The notes beneath the pieces are model-generated. The model was not told the origin of the DNA. It worked only from the letters and a program-made list of their open reading frames with translations, and ran no database searches. A stretch of 64,000 bases of DNA from Chloroflexota bacterium. Its GTDB lineage: Bacteria; Chloroflexota; Limnocylindria; Limnocylindrales; CSP1-4. Below are positions 32,934 through 41,149 of the stretch, in pieces (within the stretch, counting starts at the first letter, position 1; each line of letters begins with the position of its first letter). Location of the stretch: the NCBI GenBank assembly GCA_004297395.1, contig SCUO01000093.1:124001-188000 (forward strand), written 5' to 3'. A program made the translations under genes and the position numbers.

Positions 32934-33550
32934 CGGGCCCGCCGCCGCTCGACGACGTCGTCGGGATCGTCCTCGCTGGCGGGCGCTCGACCCGCTTCGG
33001 GGCGGACAAGCTGGCCGTCGAGGTCGATGGCCGGCCGCTCCTCCACCACGCGATCGAGGCCGTCGCTGCCGTGGTGAGCCAGGTCATCGTGGTGGCCTCG
33101 CCCGGCACGGATCCGGCCCTCCCCGCTGACCTCGAGGCCCGAGTCCGGGTCGTCCACGACCCGCAGTCCTTCGGTGGCCCCCTCGTCGGCCTCGTTGCCG
33201 CTCTGGGGGAGGCCGACGCGCCCATCGCCCTCGTCGTCGGCGGCGATATGCCGCGGATGGTGCCGCTGGTGCTCCGCCGGCTCGTCGCGACGATCGGCCC
33301 GGGACGCCCGGCCGTGAGCCTCGAGATCCCCGGCCGGATCCACCCCTTGCCGATGGCGCTCGACGTCCTCGTCGCGGGACGGGCCGCGGCGACGGTCCTG
33401 GAGCGCGGTGGCCGCGCCCTGCGCGAGCTCCTCGCCGAAGTCGGGGCGATCTCGATCCCGGCACCCGTCTGGCTGGCCCTCGACCCGGCCGGCGCGACGA
33501 TCGTCGACATCGACCGCCCGACCGACCTTGGGTCGGCCGAGCCGACCTAG
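32930..33550 (+). CDS. mobA: Molybdenum cofactor guanylyltransferase MobA
   Basis: MobA adds GMP to molybdopterin to form the bis-MGD cofactor used by formate dehydrogenases. The 206-residue protein has the nucleotidyltransferase signature GIVLAGGRSTRFGADKLAVEV (residues 11-31), a VVHDP strand, GGPLVGLVAAL and the Mg-binding VGGDMPR motif near residue 102. It is the last gene of the tRNA-Sec run and overlaps selB (ATGA), so cofactor and Sec synthesis are coexpressed. No other Moco biosynthesis gene is in the window. Confidence 0.93.
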   Translation: MTGPPPLDDVVGIVLAGGRSTRFGADKLAVEVDGRPLLHHAIEAVAAVVSQVIVVASPGTDPALPADLEARVRVVHDPQSFGGPLVGLVAALGEADAPIALVVGGDMPRMVPLVLRRLVATIGPGRPAVSLEIPGRIHPLPMALDVLVAGRAAATVLERGGRALRELLAEVGAISIPAPVWLALDPAGATIVDIDRPTDLGSAEPT

Positions 33551-33570
33551 GGTCGGCCGAGCCGACCTAG
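33531..33570. repeat. Two tandem copies of a 20-bp palindromic unit
   Basis: The unit at 33531-33550 is repeated exactly at 33551-33570. Each copy folds as GGTCGGC, CGA loop, GCCGACC. The first copy is the end of mobA with its TAG; the second lies before the next promoter. The pair could act as a terminator for the sec operon. Confidence 0.7.
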
Positions 33571-33574
33571 CCCG

Positions 33575-33580
33575 TAGACT
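33575..33580 (+). promoter_or_regulatory. -10 box TAGACT for the desulfurase-like gene
   Basis: TAGACT, 6 nt, then GTG at 33587: leaderless spacing directly after the tandem hairpins. Confidence 0.55.
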
Positions 33581-33586
33581 CCCGTC

Positions 33587-34684
33587 GTGGACCCCGCGAT
33601 CCGCGCCCTCTTCGCCCCCGAGCCGGGCATGACCTACCTCGACAGCGCGACGTACGGCCTGCCGCCGGCGCCGACGCTCGCGGTCATGCGCGGAGCGCTC
33701 GACGCGTGGGCCGCGGGAACGGCCAACTGGACCGAGGACTGGGACCGGGCCGGCGAGCGGGCCCGGGCCGCCTTCGCCGCGCTCATCGGCGTCGACCCCG
33801 GGCGCGTCGCGCTGATCCCCGCGGTCTCGGCCGGCGTCGGGGTCATCTCGGCCGGGCTCACGCCGAGCGACGACGTCGTGGTCCCGGCCGACGAGTTCAC
33901 CTCGGTCCTCTTCCCGCTGCTCGTCGCCCGCGAACGGGGCGTGCCGGTCCGCGAGGTCGAGCACGACCGCCTCGTCGACGCGATCACCCCGGGCACGACC
34001 CTCGTCGCCTGCTCGCTCGTCCAGATGCAGACCGGCCGGACGGCACCCGTCCGGGCGATCGTGGATCGGGCGGTCGAGGTCGGCGCGCGGGTCCTCCTCG
34101 ATGCCACCCAGGGGACGCCGTTCGTGCCGCTCGGCGATCTCGTCGACCGGATCGACTACCTCGTCCTGGCGGCGTACAAGCACGTCCTCTGCCCGCGCGG
34201 CGTCGCGTTCCTGGCGCTGCGGCCGGACCACGTCGGGCGGCTGGCGCCGATCCTCGCCAACTGGCGCGCCGCCGACCAGCCGTACGGGCGCTACTTCGGT
34301 GGCCCGCTGACACTCGCACCTGACGCGGCACAGTACGACGTTTCGCTCGCCTGGCTGCCATGGCTGGGCGCGGCGACGTCGCTCGAGCTCATGGTCCACT
34401 GGGGGGCGGCGGGGGCCCTGGCGGAGCCGATGCAGCTCGCCCGACGGCTGGCCGAGGGCCTCGGCCTGGCGTGGGGCGGCAGCACCCTGGTGTCCGTCCC
34501 GATCGACGACGCCGACGCAGCCCGGGCGGCCCTCGCCGGCGCCCGGATCCGGGCCGCTTTCCGGGGCACCGGCATCCGCCTCTCGCCGCACGTCTACAAC
34601 GACGCGGCCGACATCGATCGGGCGATCGAGGCGCTCGCCGGCGTTGTCGGGCCGGTTCAGCCCCCGAGGGCCGGCGCCTCGTAG
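33587..34684 (+). CDS. Class V aminotransferase-fold enzyme, cysteine desulfurase/selenocysteine lyase-like
   Basis: This 365-residue PLP enzyme resembles the Csd/SufS/selenocysteine lyase group. It has the N-terminal TYLDSATYGLPP, the TGTT-like SAGVGVISAGL strand, the QMQTGRT motif, the PLP Asp in VLLDATQGT and the PLP lysine in LAAYKHVLCPRG at residue 198. I see no clear SufS-type catalytic cysteine loop near residue 320, where RIRAAFRGTGIRLSPH appears, so the reaction is uncertain; related proteins include kynureninase-like and isopenicillin epimerase-like enzymes. It directly follows the sec operon but has its own promoter. It overlaps the convergent amidohydrolase by 28 bp. Confidence 0.8.
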   Translation: MDPAIRALFAPEPGMTYLDSATYGLPPAPTLAVMRGALDAWAAGTANWTEDWDRAGERARAAFAALIGVDPGRVALIPAVSAGVGVISAGLTPSDDVVVPADEFTSVLFPLLVARERGVPVREVEHDRLVDAITPGTTLVACSLVQMQTGRTAPVRAIVDRAVEVGARVLLDATQGTPFVPLGDLVDRIDYLVLAAYKHVLCPRGVAFLALRPDHVGRLAPILANWRAADQPYGRYFGGPLTLAPDAAQYDVSLAWLPWLGAATSLELMVHWGAAGALAEPMQLARRLAEGLGLAWGGSTLVSVPIDDADAARAALAGARIRAAFRGTGIRLSPHVYNDAADIDRAIEALAGVVGPVQPPRAGAS

Positions 34685-36336
34685 ACGATCTCGCCACCGA
34701 CGATCGTCGCGACGACCGTGGTGTCGCCGATGGGGGGTGCGTCGGGGGCATCGATGTCGTGGTCGAGCACGGCGAGGTCGGCCAGCCGGCCCACGCCGAG
34801 CCAGCCGGCCTCGTCCTGGCGGTTGACGAAGGCCGAGCCGACGGTCGCGGCCCGGAGGGCCTCGTCGAGCGTCAGCCGCTCCGCGGGCAGGAACGGCTCC
34901 GCATCGCGGTGCTCGGGCCAGACGCGCCGGACGGCGACCTCGATCTGGGGGAACGGGTCGGCCGTGCTGACCGTCCAGTCCGACCCGAAGGCCATGCGCG
35001 CCCCGGCCCGGAGGAGCGAGCCGAACGGGTACTGCCAGGCCGTCCGCTCCGGTCCCAGGATCGGGATCGTCAGCTCGTCCATCTGCGGCTCATGGACGGC
35101 CCAGAGGGGCTGGGCGTTGGCGACGGCGTCGAGGGCGGCGAAGCGGGGCAGGTCGTCGGGATGGATGACCTGGATGTGGGCGATGTGGGGCCGCCGGTCG
35201 CGCGAGCCGTTCGCCAGCCGGACGGCCTCGATGGCGTCGAGCGCCTCGCGGACCGCCCGGTCGCCGATCGCGTGGTAGTGGAGGTCGAGGCCCCGGATGT
35301 CAAGCTCGATCGAGAGGCGCCGGAGCTCGGCCGGCTCGAAGTTCAGGAAGCCGACGTTGTCGGTCGGGCGGCCGTCGGGCTCGAGGTACGGCTCGAGCAT
35401 CGCCCCGGTCCGGCTCTCGAGGATGCCGTCGACGAAGAACTTCACGCTCCCAGCCGACAGCCGTGCCGCGCCCGGGGCCGCGGGATCAGCGGCGGCTGCG
35501 TCGGCGGCGACCGAATCACGGATCGCGGCGATGCCATCGGGTCCGCCGAAGCCCTCGAGGTCGGCGGACCGCAGCGACAGCACGACGCGGGCCGTCAGCC
35601 CGCCGCGCCCGGCGACGGCGCGGTATGCCGCCAGGAACGGAGCGTCGACCATCGCGTCGTTCCAGCCGGTGATGCCCCAGGCGTGGTACTGGGCCTGGGC
35701 ATCGACGACCGCCCGCTCCAGCGTCGCGGCGTCGTGGGGCGGGATGTGATCGGCGACGAGGTTCATCGCCGCTTCCTGGAGCATTCCGAGGGGCGTGCCG
35801 TCCGGATCGCGCTCGATCCGGCCGTGCGGCGGGTCCGGGGTCGCCGCCGTGACCCCGGCGAGCTCGAGGGCCCGGGTGTTGACCCACGCCCCATGGCCGT
35901 CGCGGTTCGAGAGGAAGACCGGTCGGTCTGGTACCACGGCGTCGAGGAGCTCACGCCTCGGGATCCCACCCGGGAACGTGTCGAGCGACCAGCCATCGCC
36001 GGAGATCCACAGCCGGTCGGGATTCGCCGCGGCGAAGGCGGCGACCGCCGCGAGATGGTCCTCGACGGTGCTGAAACGGTCGAGGCTGCACTCGACCCGG
36101 CGGAGGCCGCCGAAGACCGGGTGGCAGTGCGCGTCGGTGAAGCCCGGGGTCACCGTCCGGCCCCGGAGGTCGATGACCCGGGTGTGAGGCCCACGTGCGG
36201 CAAGGATCGCCCGGTCCGGGCCGAGTCCGATGATCCGATCGCCGCTGATGGCCGCGGCGCTGGCCACCGCTCCATCCCGGTCCATCGTCCGGATCCGGCC
36301 GCCGTGGAGGATCAGCTGGGGCGTGATGTCGCTCAT
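34657..36336 (-). CDS. YtcJ-type amidohydrolase
   Basis: This 559-residue amidohydrolase-superfamily protein matches the YtcJ/exoenzyme-regulatory AepA-like branch. It has an N-terminal composite beta domain (LILHGGRIRTMDRDG), the metal motif TPGFTDAHCHPVFGG around residue 68, SNRDGHGAWVNTRAL, GWNDAMVDAPFL, SVKFFVDGILESRTG, LDLHYHAIGDRAVREAL with metal histidines, a second HIAHIQVIHPDD and FGSDWTVSTADPF with the catalytic Asp. The substrate is an amide or related bond but not identifiable. It starts 6 nt after a TAGGAT box. Confidence 0.9.
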   Translation of the reverse strand: MSDITPQLILHGGRIRTMDRDGAVASAAAISGDRIIGLGPDRAILAARGPHTRVIDLRGRTVTPGFTDAHCHPVFGGLRRVECSLDRFSTVEDHLAAVAAFAAANPDRLWISGDGWSLDTFPGGIPRRELLDAVVPDRPVFLSNRDGHGAWVNTRALELAGVTAATPDPPHGRIERDPDGTPLGMLQEAAMNLVADHIPPHDAATLERAVVDAQAQYHAWGITGWNDAMVDAPFLAAYRAVAGRGGLTARVVLSLRSADLEGFGGPDGIAAIRDSVAADAAAADPAAPGAARLSAGSVKFFVDGILESRTGAMLEPYLEPDGRPTDNVGFLNFEPAELRRLSIELDIRGLDLHYHAIGDRAVREALDAIEAVRLANGSRDRRPHIAHIQVIHPDDLPRFAALDAVANAQPLWAVHEPQMDELTIPILGPERTAWQYPFGSLLRAGARMAFGSDWTVSTADPFPQIEVAVRRVWPEHRDAEPFLPAERLTLDEALRAATVGSAFVNRQDEAGWLGVGRLADLAVLDHDIDAPDAPPIGDTTVVATIVGGEIVYEAPALGG

Positions 36337-36342
36337 GGCGAG

Positions 36343-36348
36343 ATCCTA
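36343..36348 (-). promoter_or_regulatory. -10 box TAGGAT for the amidohydrolase
   Basis: Minus-strand TAGGAT, 6 nt, then ATG at 36336. The divergent MBL promoter lies 24 bp away. Confidence 0.55.
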
Positions 36349-36371
36349 GGTCGCCCGCCACGCGCGGCGGG

Positions 36372-36377
36372 TACAGT
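36372..36377 (+). promoter_or_regulatory. -10 box TACAGT for the MBL-fold gene
   Basis: TACAGT, 6 nt, then ATG at 36384: leaderless spacing. Confidence 0.55.
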
Positions 36378-36383
36378 CCCGCC

Positions 36384-36941
36384 ATGAGCACCACCGTCCA
36401 CCTCCTCCATGCTGGCTACGCCCGCGACGGCGGTCGCGTCGGCGGGTCCGTGACCCTCGTCCGCGATGGCGACGCCCTGATCGTGGCCGATCCCGGGATG
36501 GTCGCCCGGCGCGGGTTGATCCTCGAGCCGCTGGCCGCCCTTGGCGTCGCCCCGGAAGCCGTGACCCACGTCTTCCTGAGCCACCACCACCCCGACCACA
36601 CCGTCAACATCGCCCTCTTCCCGAACGCCGAGGTCGTCGACTTCTGGGCCCGCTACCGGGATGACCTGTGGCTCGACCACGACGGTGACGGTCACGAGCT
36701 CGCGCCGCACTCGCGACTGTGGCTCACCCCCGGGCACACCGAGGAGGACGCCACGCTCGTGGTCGAGGCCGACGACGCGACCTATGCCCTGACCCATCTG
36801 TGGTGGTTCGGCGACCGGACGCCGGTCATCGATCCGCTGGCGTTCGACCAGGCGGGCATCGAACACGGGCGCGAGCGCGTCCTCGCCGCGGCCGACATCG
36901 TCATCCCGGGCCACGGCGAGCCGTTCCGGGTCCGCGGCTAG
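36384..36941 (+). CDS. MBL-fold metallo-hydrolase
   Basis: This 185-residue metallo-beta-lactamase-fold hydrolase carries the zinc motif HVFLSHHHPDHTVN near residue 68 and a second histidine in WLTPGHTEEDATLVV near residue 117. An IVIPGHGEPF motif ends the protein. The short length and the motif order resemble the MBLAC1/glyoxalase-II-like group. The substrate is unknown. It is transcribed divergently from the amidohydrolase and ends before a symmetric hairpin. Confidence 0.9.
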   Translation: MSTTVHLLHAGYARDGGRVGGSVTLVRDGDALIVADPGMVARRGLILEPLAALGVAPEAVTHVFLSHHHPDHTVNIALFPNAEVVDFWARYRDDLWLDHDGDGHELAPHSRLWLTPGHTEEDATLVVEADDATYALTHLWWFGDRTPVIDPLAFDQAGIEHGRERVLAAADIVIPGHGEPFRVRG

Positions 36942-36988
36942 GCCCGGATTCCAAGCCGGCCCATCGACATCGAGGGGCGGAAACCGAA

Positions 36989-37012
36989 CGGCCCGCCGTC
37001 ACCGGCGGGCCG
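36989..37012. terminator. Bidirectional hairpin terminator
   Basis: A 10-bp perfect stem (CGGCCCGCCG/CGGCGGGCCG) with loop TCAC sits between the convergent MBL and membrane-protein genes. Confidence 0.7.
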
Positions 37013-37037
37013 TCTGGTGTCGGAGGCAGGTCCCGGA

Positions 37038-37844
37038 TCAGGCGACCGGTGCCGCCGCTGGTGCAGCAGCCGGCGCAGGATCTGCAGTGACCTTCCGGTA
37101 GATCGTGACGCCCGAGCCATAGCCGAAGGCCGAGCCGATCGCCGTGGCCAGGGCCGTCCCGATCACCGGGATGATCCCGAGGATCGCGCCGATGACCGCG
37201 CCAACGATCCCGAACACGATCCCGGCCGCGATGCCCCAGCCGATGATCATCAGGACCTTGGAGGCCGTGATCTCCCAGGACGCCCGAACCGCGTCCATGG
37301 CCGCCGCGCCGTCAACCGCAAGCCAGCCGGAGAGGCTCAGCCGCGCTCCGACGTAGATCGAAGCCACGATCGCGACGAGGAACAGGATGAACCCGACCCC
37401 GCCGAGCGCGGCCACGAGGACCCCGCCGACGATGAAGAAGCCAAGGCCGACCGCGGCCACGATGATGCCGGCCCCCAGGATGGCCACCCAGCGCTGGGCC
37501 ACGCGGGCGAATGCTTCCTGGATCGTCGGAGCGGTGCCGACGCTGGCCATCGCCGCCCAGACCTGCCCGTAGAGGTTGAGCAGGACCCCGCCGATCAGGC
37601 CCGCGACCAGTGCACCCACGATGCCGGTGACCATCGCACCGCCGATGACATCCGTGGAGGAATCCGTGTCGATGACCAGGCCGACAAGGAGCGGCACGAA
37701 CGCTGCGTAGACGATGACATTCACGACGGCCCCGATCACCAGGATCGGGATCACGAAGTTCGGCTGAATCGCCATCCGGAAGCCGGTCATGATCGCGTCG
37801 GTCAGCGTCAGGTCCCGGGCCGGACGCCCGCCATACAGTGCCAT
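37038..37844 (-). CDS. Glycine/alanine-rich polytopic membrane protein
   Basis: The 268-residue protein has about six hydrophobic segments (residues 30-50, 66-90, 112-135, 140-160, 190-215 and 220-240), rich in Gly, Ala, Val and Ile. Between them lie WKITASKVLM-like (SWEITASKVLMIIGWG) and YRKVTADP motifs. It resembles DUF-type glycerophosphodiester-phosphodiesterase membrane-domain proteins but cannot be named with confidence. It ends in an Ala/Pro tail. The ATG at 37844 follows GGAGGAGGG at good spacing. Confidence 0.7.
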   Translation of the reverse strand: MALYGGRPARDLTLTDAIMTGFRMAIQPNFVIPILVIGAVVNVIVYAAFVPLLVGLVIDTDSSTDVIGGAMVTGIVGALVAGLIGGVLLNLYGQVWAAMASVGTAPTIQEAFARVAQRWVAILGAGIIVAAVGLGFFIVGGVLVAALGGVGFILFLVAIVASIYVGARLSLSGWLAVDGAAAMDAVRASWEITASKVLMIIGWGIAAGIVFGIVGAVIGAILGIIPVIGTALATAIGSAFGYGSGVTIYRKVTADPAPAAAPAAAPVA

Positions 37845-37981
37845 CCCCACCCTCCTCCGTGGGACCGCGTGGTCCCGGAGATTCGATCATCGTCGCGGCG
37901 ACCCGCCGGGTCAATCGGGAAATCGATCACGACATTGCCCAGGAGACCGGGCATCGAGGGCCCGCGGGGCGGCGATCGAGA

Positions 37982-38725
37982 TCAGGACCGGCGGGTGGCG
38001 AGGATGTTCAGCCGGACGTAGTCGAGGACGGGCTCGGGCATTCGACCGGCGACCTCGGCGACGTAGGCGGCCCGCTCCTCGGCGGGGAGGCGGGCGATGT
38101 GCTCGCGGAGGCAGACCGTCGCGAGGTACGTCTCGAGCGGCTCGCCACGCTCGAGGCGGGTCGGTTCGTCGGTCAGCCAGACCTCCACCATGCCGAACCC
38201 GGCCGCCTCGAGACGGGCGGCGGTCGCCAGCGGCGTCGCGAAGTTGCGCTCGGCATCGAAGCCGTCGCCGACCGTTCGGGCGATCTGCCGGACGGATTCG
38301 ATGTTGCCGACGCCGCCGCACTGGGCAACCAGCCGGCCACCCGGCCGGATGACCGCGGCGAGGTTGCGGAACAGGGCGTCGTGGTCGAGAACCCAATGGA
38401 AGGTGGCGGTCGAGAGGATGGCGTCGACGGGCCGCTCGATCGGGAGCGGCCGGCCCAGGTCCGCCTGGAGGTAGGTCACACGCTCGCCGAAACGGGCCAG
38501 CCGGCGCCGAGCCTCGTCGAGCATGGCCGGTGACGCGTCAAGGGCCACGACGTGGCCGGTCGGGAGTCGCTCGGCAAGGGCCTCGGTCACCCGGCCGCTG
38601 CCGCAGCCGGCGTCGAGGACGCGCTCGTCACCCGACAGCGGCAACCGGTCGAGGACCTCGAGGCCCCAGGCGTGCATCGGGTCCGCGACCCGGTCATAGG
38701 TCCTGGCGTCCCACTCGGCGGTCAT
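37982..38725 (-). CDS. SAM-dependent methyltransferase, trans-aconitate methyltransferase-like
   Basis: This 247-residue class I methyltransferase has motif I VLDAGCGSGRVTEAL (near residue 41), VVALDASPAMLDEAR (motif II), ILSTATFHWVLDHDALF (motif IV) and LRPGGRLV-type IRPGGRLVAQCGGVG. The STATFHW motif and the later YLATVCLREHIARLP are typical of the trans-aconitate 2-methyltransferase/malonyl-ACP O-methyltransferase-like group. The substrate is uncertain. Its ATG overlaps the stop of the MFS gene (ATGA), so it is coexpressed with an exporter and could modify the exported compound. Confidence 0.88.
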   Translation of the reverse strand: MTAEWDARTYDRVADPMHAWGLEVLDRLPLSGDERVLDAGCGSGRVTEALAERLPTGHVVALDASPAMLDEARRRLARFGERVTYLQADLGRPLPIERPVDAILSTATFHWVLDHDALFRNLAAVIRPGGRLVAQCGGVGNIESVRQIARTVGDGFDAERNFATPLATAARLEAAGFGMVEVWLTDEPTRLERGEPLETYLATVCLREHIARLPAEERAAYVAEVAGRMPEPVLDYVRLNILATRRS

Positions 38726-40341
38726 GTGGCGGCCTCGGTGTCGGGGCTCGCGCCGCCGCCGGGGCTCGCGCCGCCGCCGGGGCTCGCGCCGCCGCCGGGG
38801 CTCGCGCCGCCGGGTCGGAGCCCCAGCCAGTTGACGATCGCCCCGGCCAGGAGGAGGGCGGCGACGACAAGGATCGTGGCCGCGAACGCCTCGCCCGAGG
38901 CTAGCCGGGCCGCCTCCGCGATCGCTGGATCGACGCCCATGCCGGGGGCGTTGAGGGGCTGGACGTCGGCTCGCAGCTCCGGTGACGATGGATCGAGGCC
39001 CGGCATGCGACTCGCGAGCGAGGCGTAGAACCGATCGGTGATGACGATGAAGATCCCGGCCGACACGAGCGGCTGACCCACCCGCGAGAGGGCGTTGTTA
39101 AGGGCTGATGCGAGCCCCGCCCGCTCGACCGGCACGGAGCCCATGAGGGTCGAGGTCAGGGGCGCGACGACGAGCGAGATGCCGATGCCGAACAGGAGGG
39201 TCGCGGGCAGCGGGTCGATGAGCGCGGCGAGGGGTGGAACGAGCGAGCCGAGGTCGTCGGCGCGAGCCAGCCACGGGGTCGAGGATGTCGGCACCCGGAG
39301 CCACCACAGGACACCGACCAGCATCAGCAGCGGCCCGCCGACGAGGAACGGGCGGGCGCCGTGGCGGCCGGCGAGGGTGCCGGCATGGGCGGACAGCAGG
39401 ACCAGCGCCAGGCCCATGGGCAGGCCGGTGATCGCAGCCGCCAGGGGCGTGTAGTCGAGGACGCCCTGGAGGAACAGGCTCTGGACGTAGAGGAGGACGT
39501 AGAGCGCCGCGTAGATGAGGAGGGTCGAGAGGTTGATCGCGCTGAAGGCCCGGTTCCGGAACAGGGCCGGCGGAACCAGCGGATCGCGGCGTCGGAGCAT
39601 GAGGATCGGGAACGCGACGAGGGCGGCCGCCCCCACGGCCAGGGTGATGAGCGGCTCAGGCTCCGACCAGGTGACCTGCTGGCCCCGGATCGCCCCGAAG
39701 GCCAGCCCGCCGACGGCGACGACCGCGACCACGGACCCGAGCCAGTCGAAGCGCGACCGCTCCCCGGCAGCTCGGCCCTCCGGGATGTAGCGGATGGCGA
39801 GGACGAGGCCGATCGCGACGAGGGGACCGTTGACGAGGAAGATGCTCCGCCAGCCGAAGGCCTCCACGAGGGCACCCCCGATCGGCGGGCCCACGATCGC
39901 GAGGGCCGACGTCGCCGAGGCCCAGATCCCGAACGCCCGGCCGCGCTCCGCGCCCGCGAACAGCGCGGTGATGATCGCCAGCGAGCCGGGCACGAGGAGG
40001 GCGCCGGTGATGCCCTGGAGGAGGCGGGCAAGGGCCAGGACATCGAGGCTGGGCGCAAAGCCGCAGGCGAGCGACGTGGCGCCGAAGCCGGCCAGGCCGA
40101 TGACGAAGACGCGCCGACGGCCGTAGCGGTCGGCGAGTGCGCCCGCGAGGAGCAGGAACGCGGCCAGCGTCGCCATGTACCCGGCGACGATGTAGACCTG
40201 GCCCTCGAGGACGCCGATGTTGACCGCCGCCAGGGTGGCCCCGATCCGGGGCAGGGCGATGTTCACGATCGTCCCGTCGAGGAAGACGACCGCCGAGCCG
40301 ATGATCGCAGCGGCAAGGGCGCCCCGCTGGGTCGAGGTCAT
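38722..40341 (-). CDS. MFS transporter, DHA2 drug-exporter type (14 TM)
   Basis: This 539-residue transporter has about 14 hydrophobic segments. It shows the DHA2 motifs LDGTIVNIALPRIG near the N-terminus, loop motif GALADRYGRRRVFVIGLAGFG, and motif C-like GPPIGGALVEAFGWRSIFLVNGP. It should export small hydrophobic compounds with protons. The ATG at 40341 sits 6 nt after TACACT. The C-terminus ends in an unusual GGGASP hexapeptide repeated four times, encoded by 18-bp DNA repeats. Confidence 0.92.
   Translation of the reverse strand: MTSTQRGALAAAIIGSAVVFLDGTIVNIALPRIGATLAAVNIGVLEGQVYIVAGYMATLAAFLLLAGALADRYGRRRVFVIGLAGFGATSLACGFAPSLDVLALARLLQGITGALLVPGSLAIITALFAGAERGRAFGIWASATSALAIVGPPIGGALVEAFGWRSIFLVNGPLVAIGLVLAIRYIPEGRAAGERSRFDWLGSVVAVVAVGGLAFGAIRGQQVTWSEPEPLITLAVGAAALVAFPILMLRRRDPLVPPALFRNRAFSAINLSTLLIYAALYVLLYVQSLFLQGVLDYTPLAAAITGLPMGLALVLLSAHAGTLAGRHGARPFLVGGPLLMLVGVLWWLRVPTSSTPWLARADDLGSLVPPLAALIDPLPATLLFGIGISLVVAPLTSTLMGSVPVERAGLASALNNALSRVGQPLVSAGIFIVITDRFYASLASRMPGLDPSSPELRADVQPLNAPGMGVDPAIAEAARLASGEAFAATILVVAALLLAGAIVNWLGLRPGGASPGGGASPGGGASPGGGASPDTEAAT
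38743..38811. repeat. 18-bp tandem repeat encoding GGGASP
   Basis: Three full copies and one shorter copy of an 18-bp unit (38743, 38761, 38779, 38797) encode the C-terminal tail of the MFS transporter. The copies are identical, pointing to recent slippage and probable length variation. Confidence 0.85.
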
Positions 40342-40347
40342 CACCGG

Positions 40348-40353
40348 AGTGTA
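40348..40353 (-). promoter_or_regulatory. -10 box TACACT for the MFS-methyltransferase operon
   Basis: Minus-strand TACACT, 6 nt, then ATG at 40341. Confidence 0.55.
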
Positions 40354-40428
40354 GTGGCGGCCCGGATCAGCGCTGAGCGAGCACCGGGGCAATCAGGGTG
40401 CGCGCCGGGCGGACCTCCGGGCAGGCGC

Positions 40429-40434
40429 TAGACT
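40429..40434 (+). promoter_or_regulatory. -10 box TAGACT for the S51-like peptidase
   Basis: TAGACT, 7 nt, then GTG at 40442. Confidence 0.5.
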
Positions 40435-40441
40435 CACCGCC

Positions 40442-41149
40442 GTGCCCGGGCCCGTGGCGCTGGTAGGCGCCGGTGAGTTCCTGCCGGGGATGGCGGCCTT
40501 CGACCGTGATCTCCTTGCCTCGATCGACCGCGCCCGGCCGCGTGTCGTCATCCTGCCGACAGCGTCGGCGCCCGACGGCGAGGCCGTCTTCCGGCGCTGG
40601 GCCGATCTCGGCGCCGAGCACTTCGCCGGCCTCGGGGCGGAGGTCGAGCCGCTCCTGATCCGGAACCGCGAGGAGGCTGGCGACGAGGCCGCCGCACAGG
40701 CCATCGGCGAGGCCGATCTCATCTACCTGTCAGGCGGCAAGCCGGCCCACCTCCGGCGGGTCCTCGACGGGACGCGCGTCGGCGGGGCGCTGTGGGCCGC
40801 CCACCAGCGCGGTGCCGTGCTTGCCGGCTGCTCGGCCGGGGCGATGGTCCTCGCGGCTCGCCAGCCGGAGTTCCGCCGCGGCCTGCTGCCCTGGCCACTC
40901 CGCTGGGGCGACGGCCTCGGGCTGGTCGACGCCGTCGCGGTGCTCCCGCATTACGACGCCTGGCCCGAGGTCGTGGTCGCCCTCATGGCCCTCCAGGCGC
41001 CCCGCCACGTGACCGTCCTCGGCATCGATGAGGACACCGCGGTCGTCGGACGGGACGGGACGTGGCAGGTCCACGGCCGGGCGCGGGTCACCGTCTGGCG
41101 AGGTCGCCACCGCGAGCGCTTTCGCCGCGGCGACGCCTTCCGGCTCTAG
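40442..41149 (+). CDS. S51-family (cyanophycinase/dipeptidase E-like) serine hydrolase
   Basis: This 235-residue enzyme is of the class-I glutamine-amidotransferase-like S51 peptidase group. It has an N-terminal ALVGAGEFLPGM, the VVILPTASAP strand, the DLIYLSGGKPAHL motif and the nucleophile elbow AGCSAGAMVLAA (Ser near residue 136). A likely catalytic His lies in VAVLPHYDAWPE. Relatives cleave cyanophycin or Asp-X dipeptides; without a cyanophycin synthetase nearby the substrate stays open. The start is GTG by the promoter spacing. Confidence 0.88.
   Translation: MPGPVALVGAGEFLPGMAAFDRDLLASIDRARPRVVILPTASAPDGEAVFRRWADLGAEHFAGLGAEVEPLLIRNREEAGDEAAAQAIGEADLIYLSGGKPAHLRRVLDGTRVGGALWAAHQRGAVLAGCSAGAMVLAARQPEFRRGLLPWPLRWGDGLGLVDAVAVLPHYDAWPEVVVALMALQAPRHVTVLGIDEDTAVVGRDGTWQVHGRARVTVWRGRHRERFRRGDAFRL

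Noticed and set aside
32222-34591. Long minus-strand frame (789 codons) under selB, mobA and the desulfurase
   Set aside because: It overlaps three well-supported plus-strand genes and has low-complexity Arg/Gly/Asp composition.
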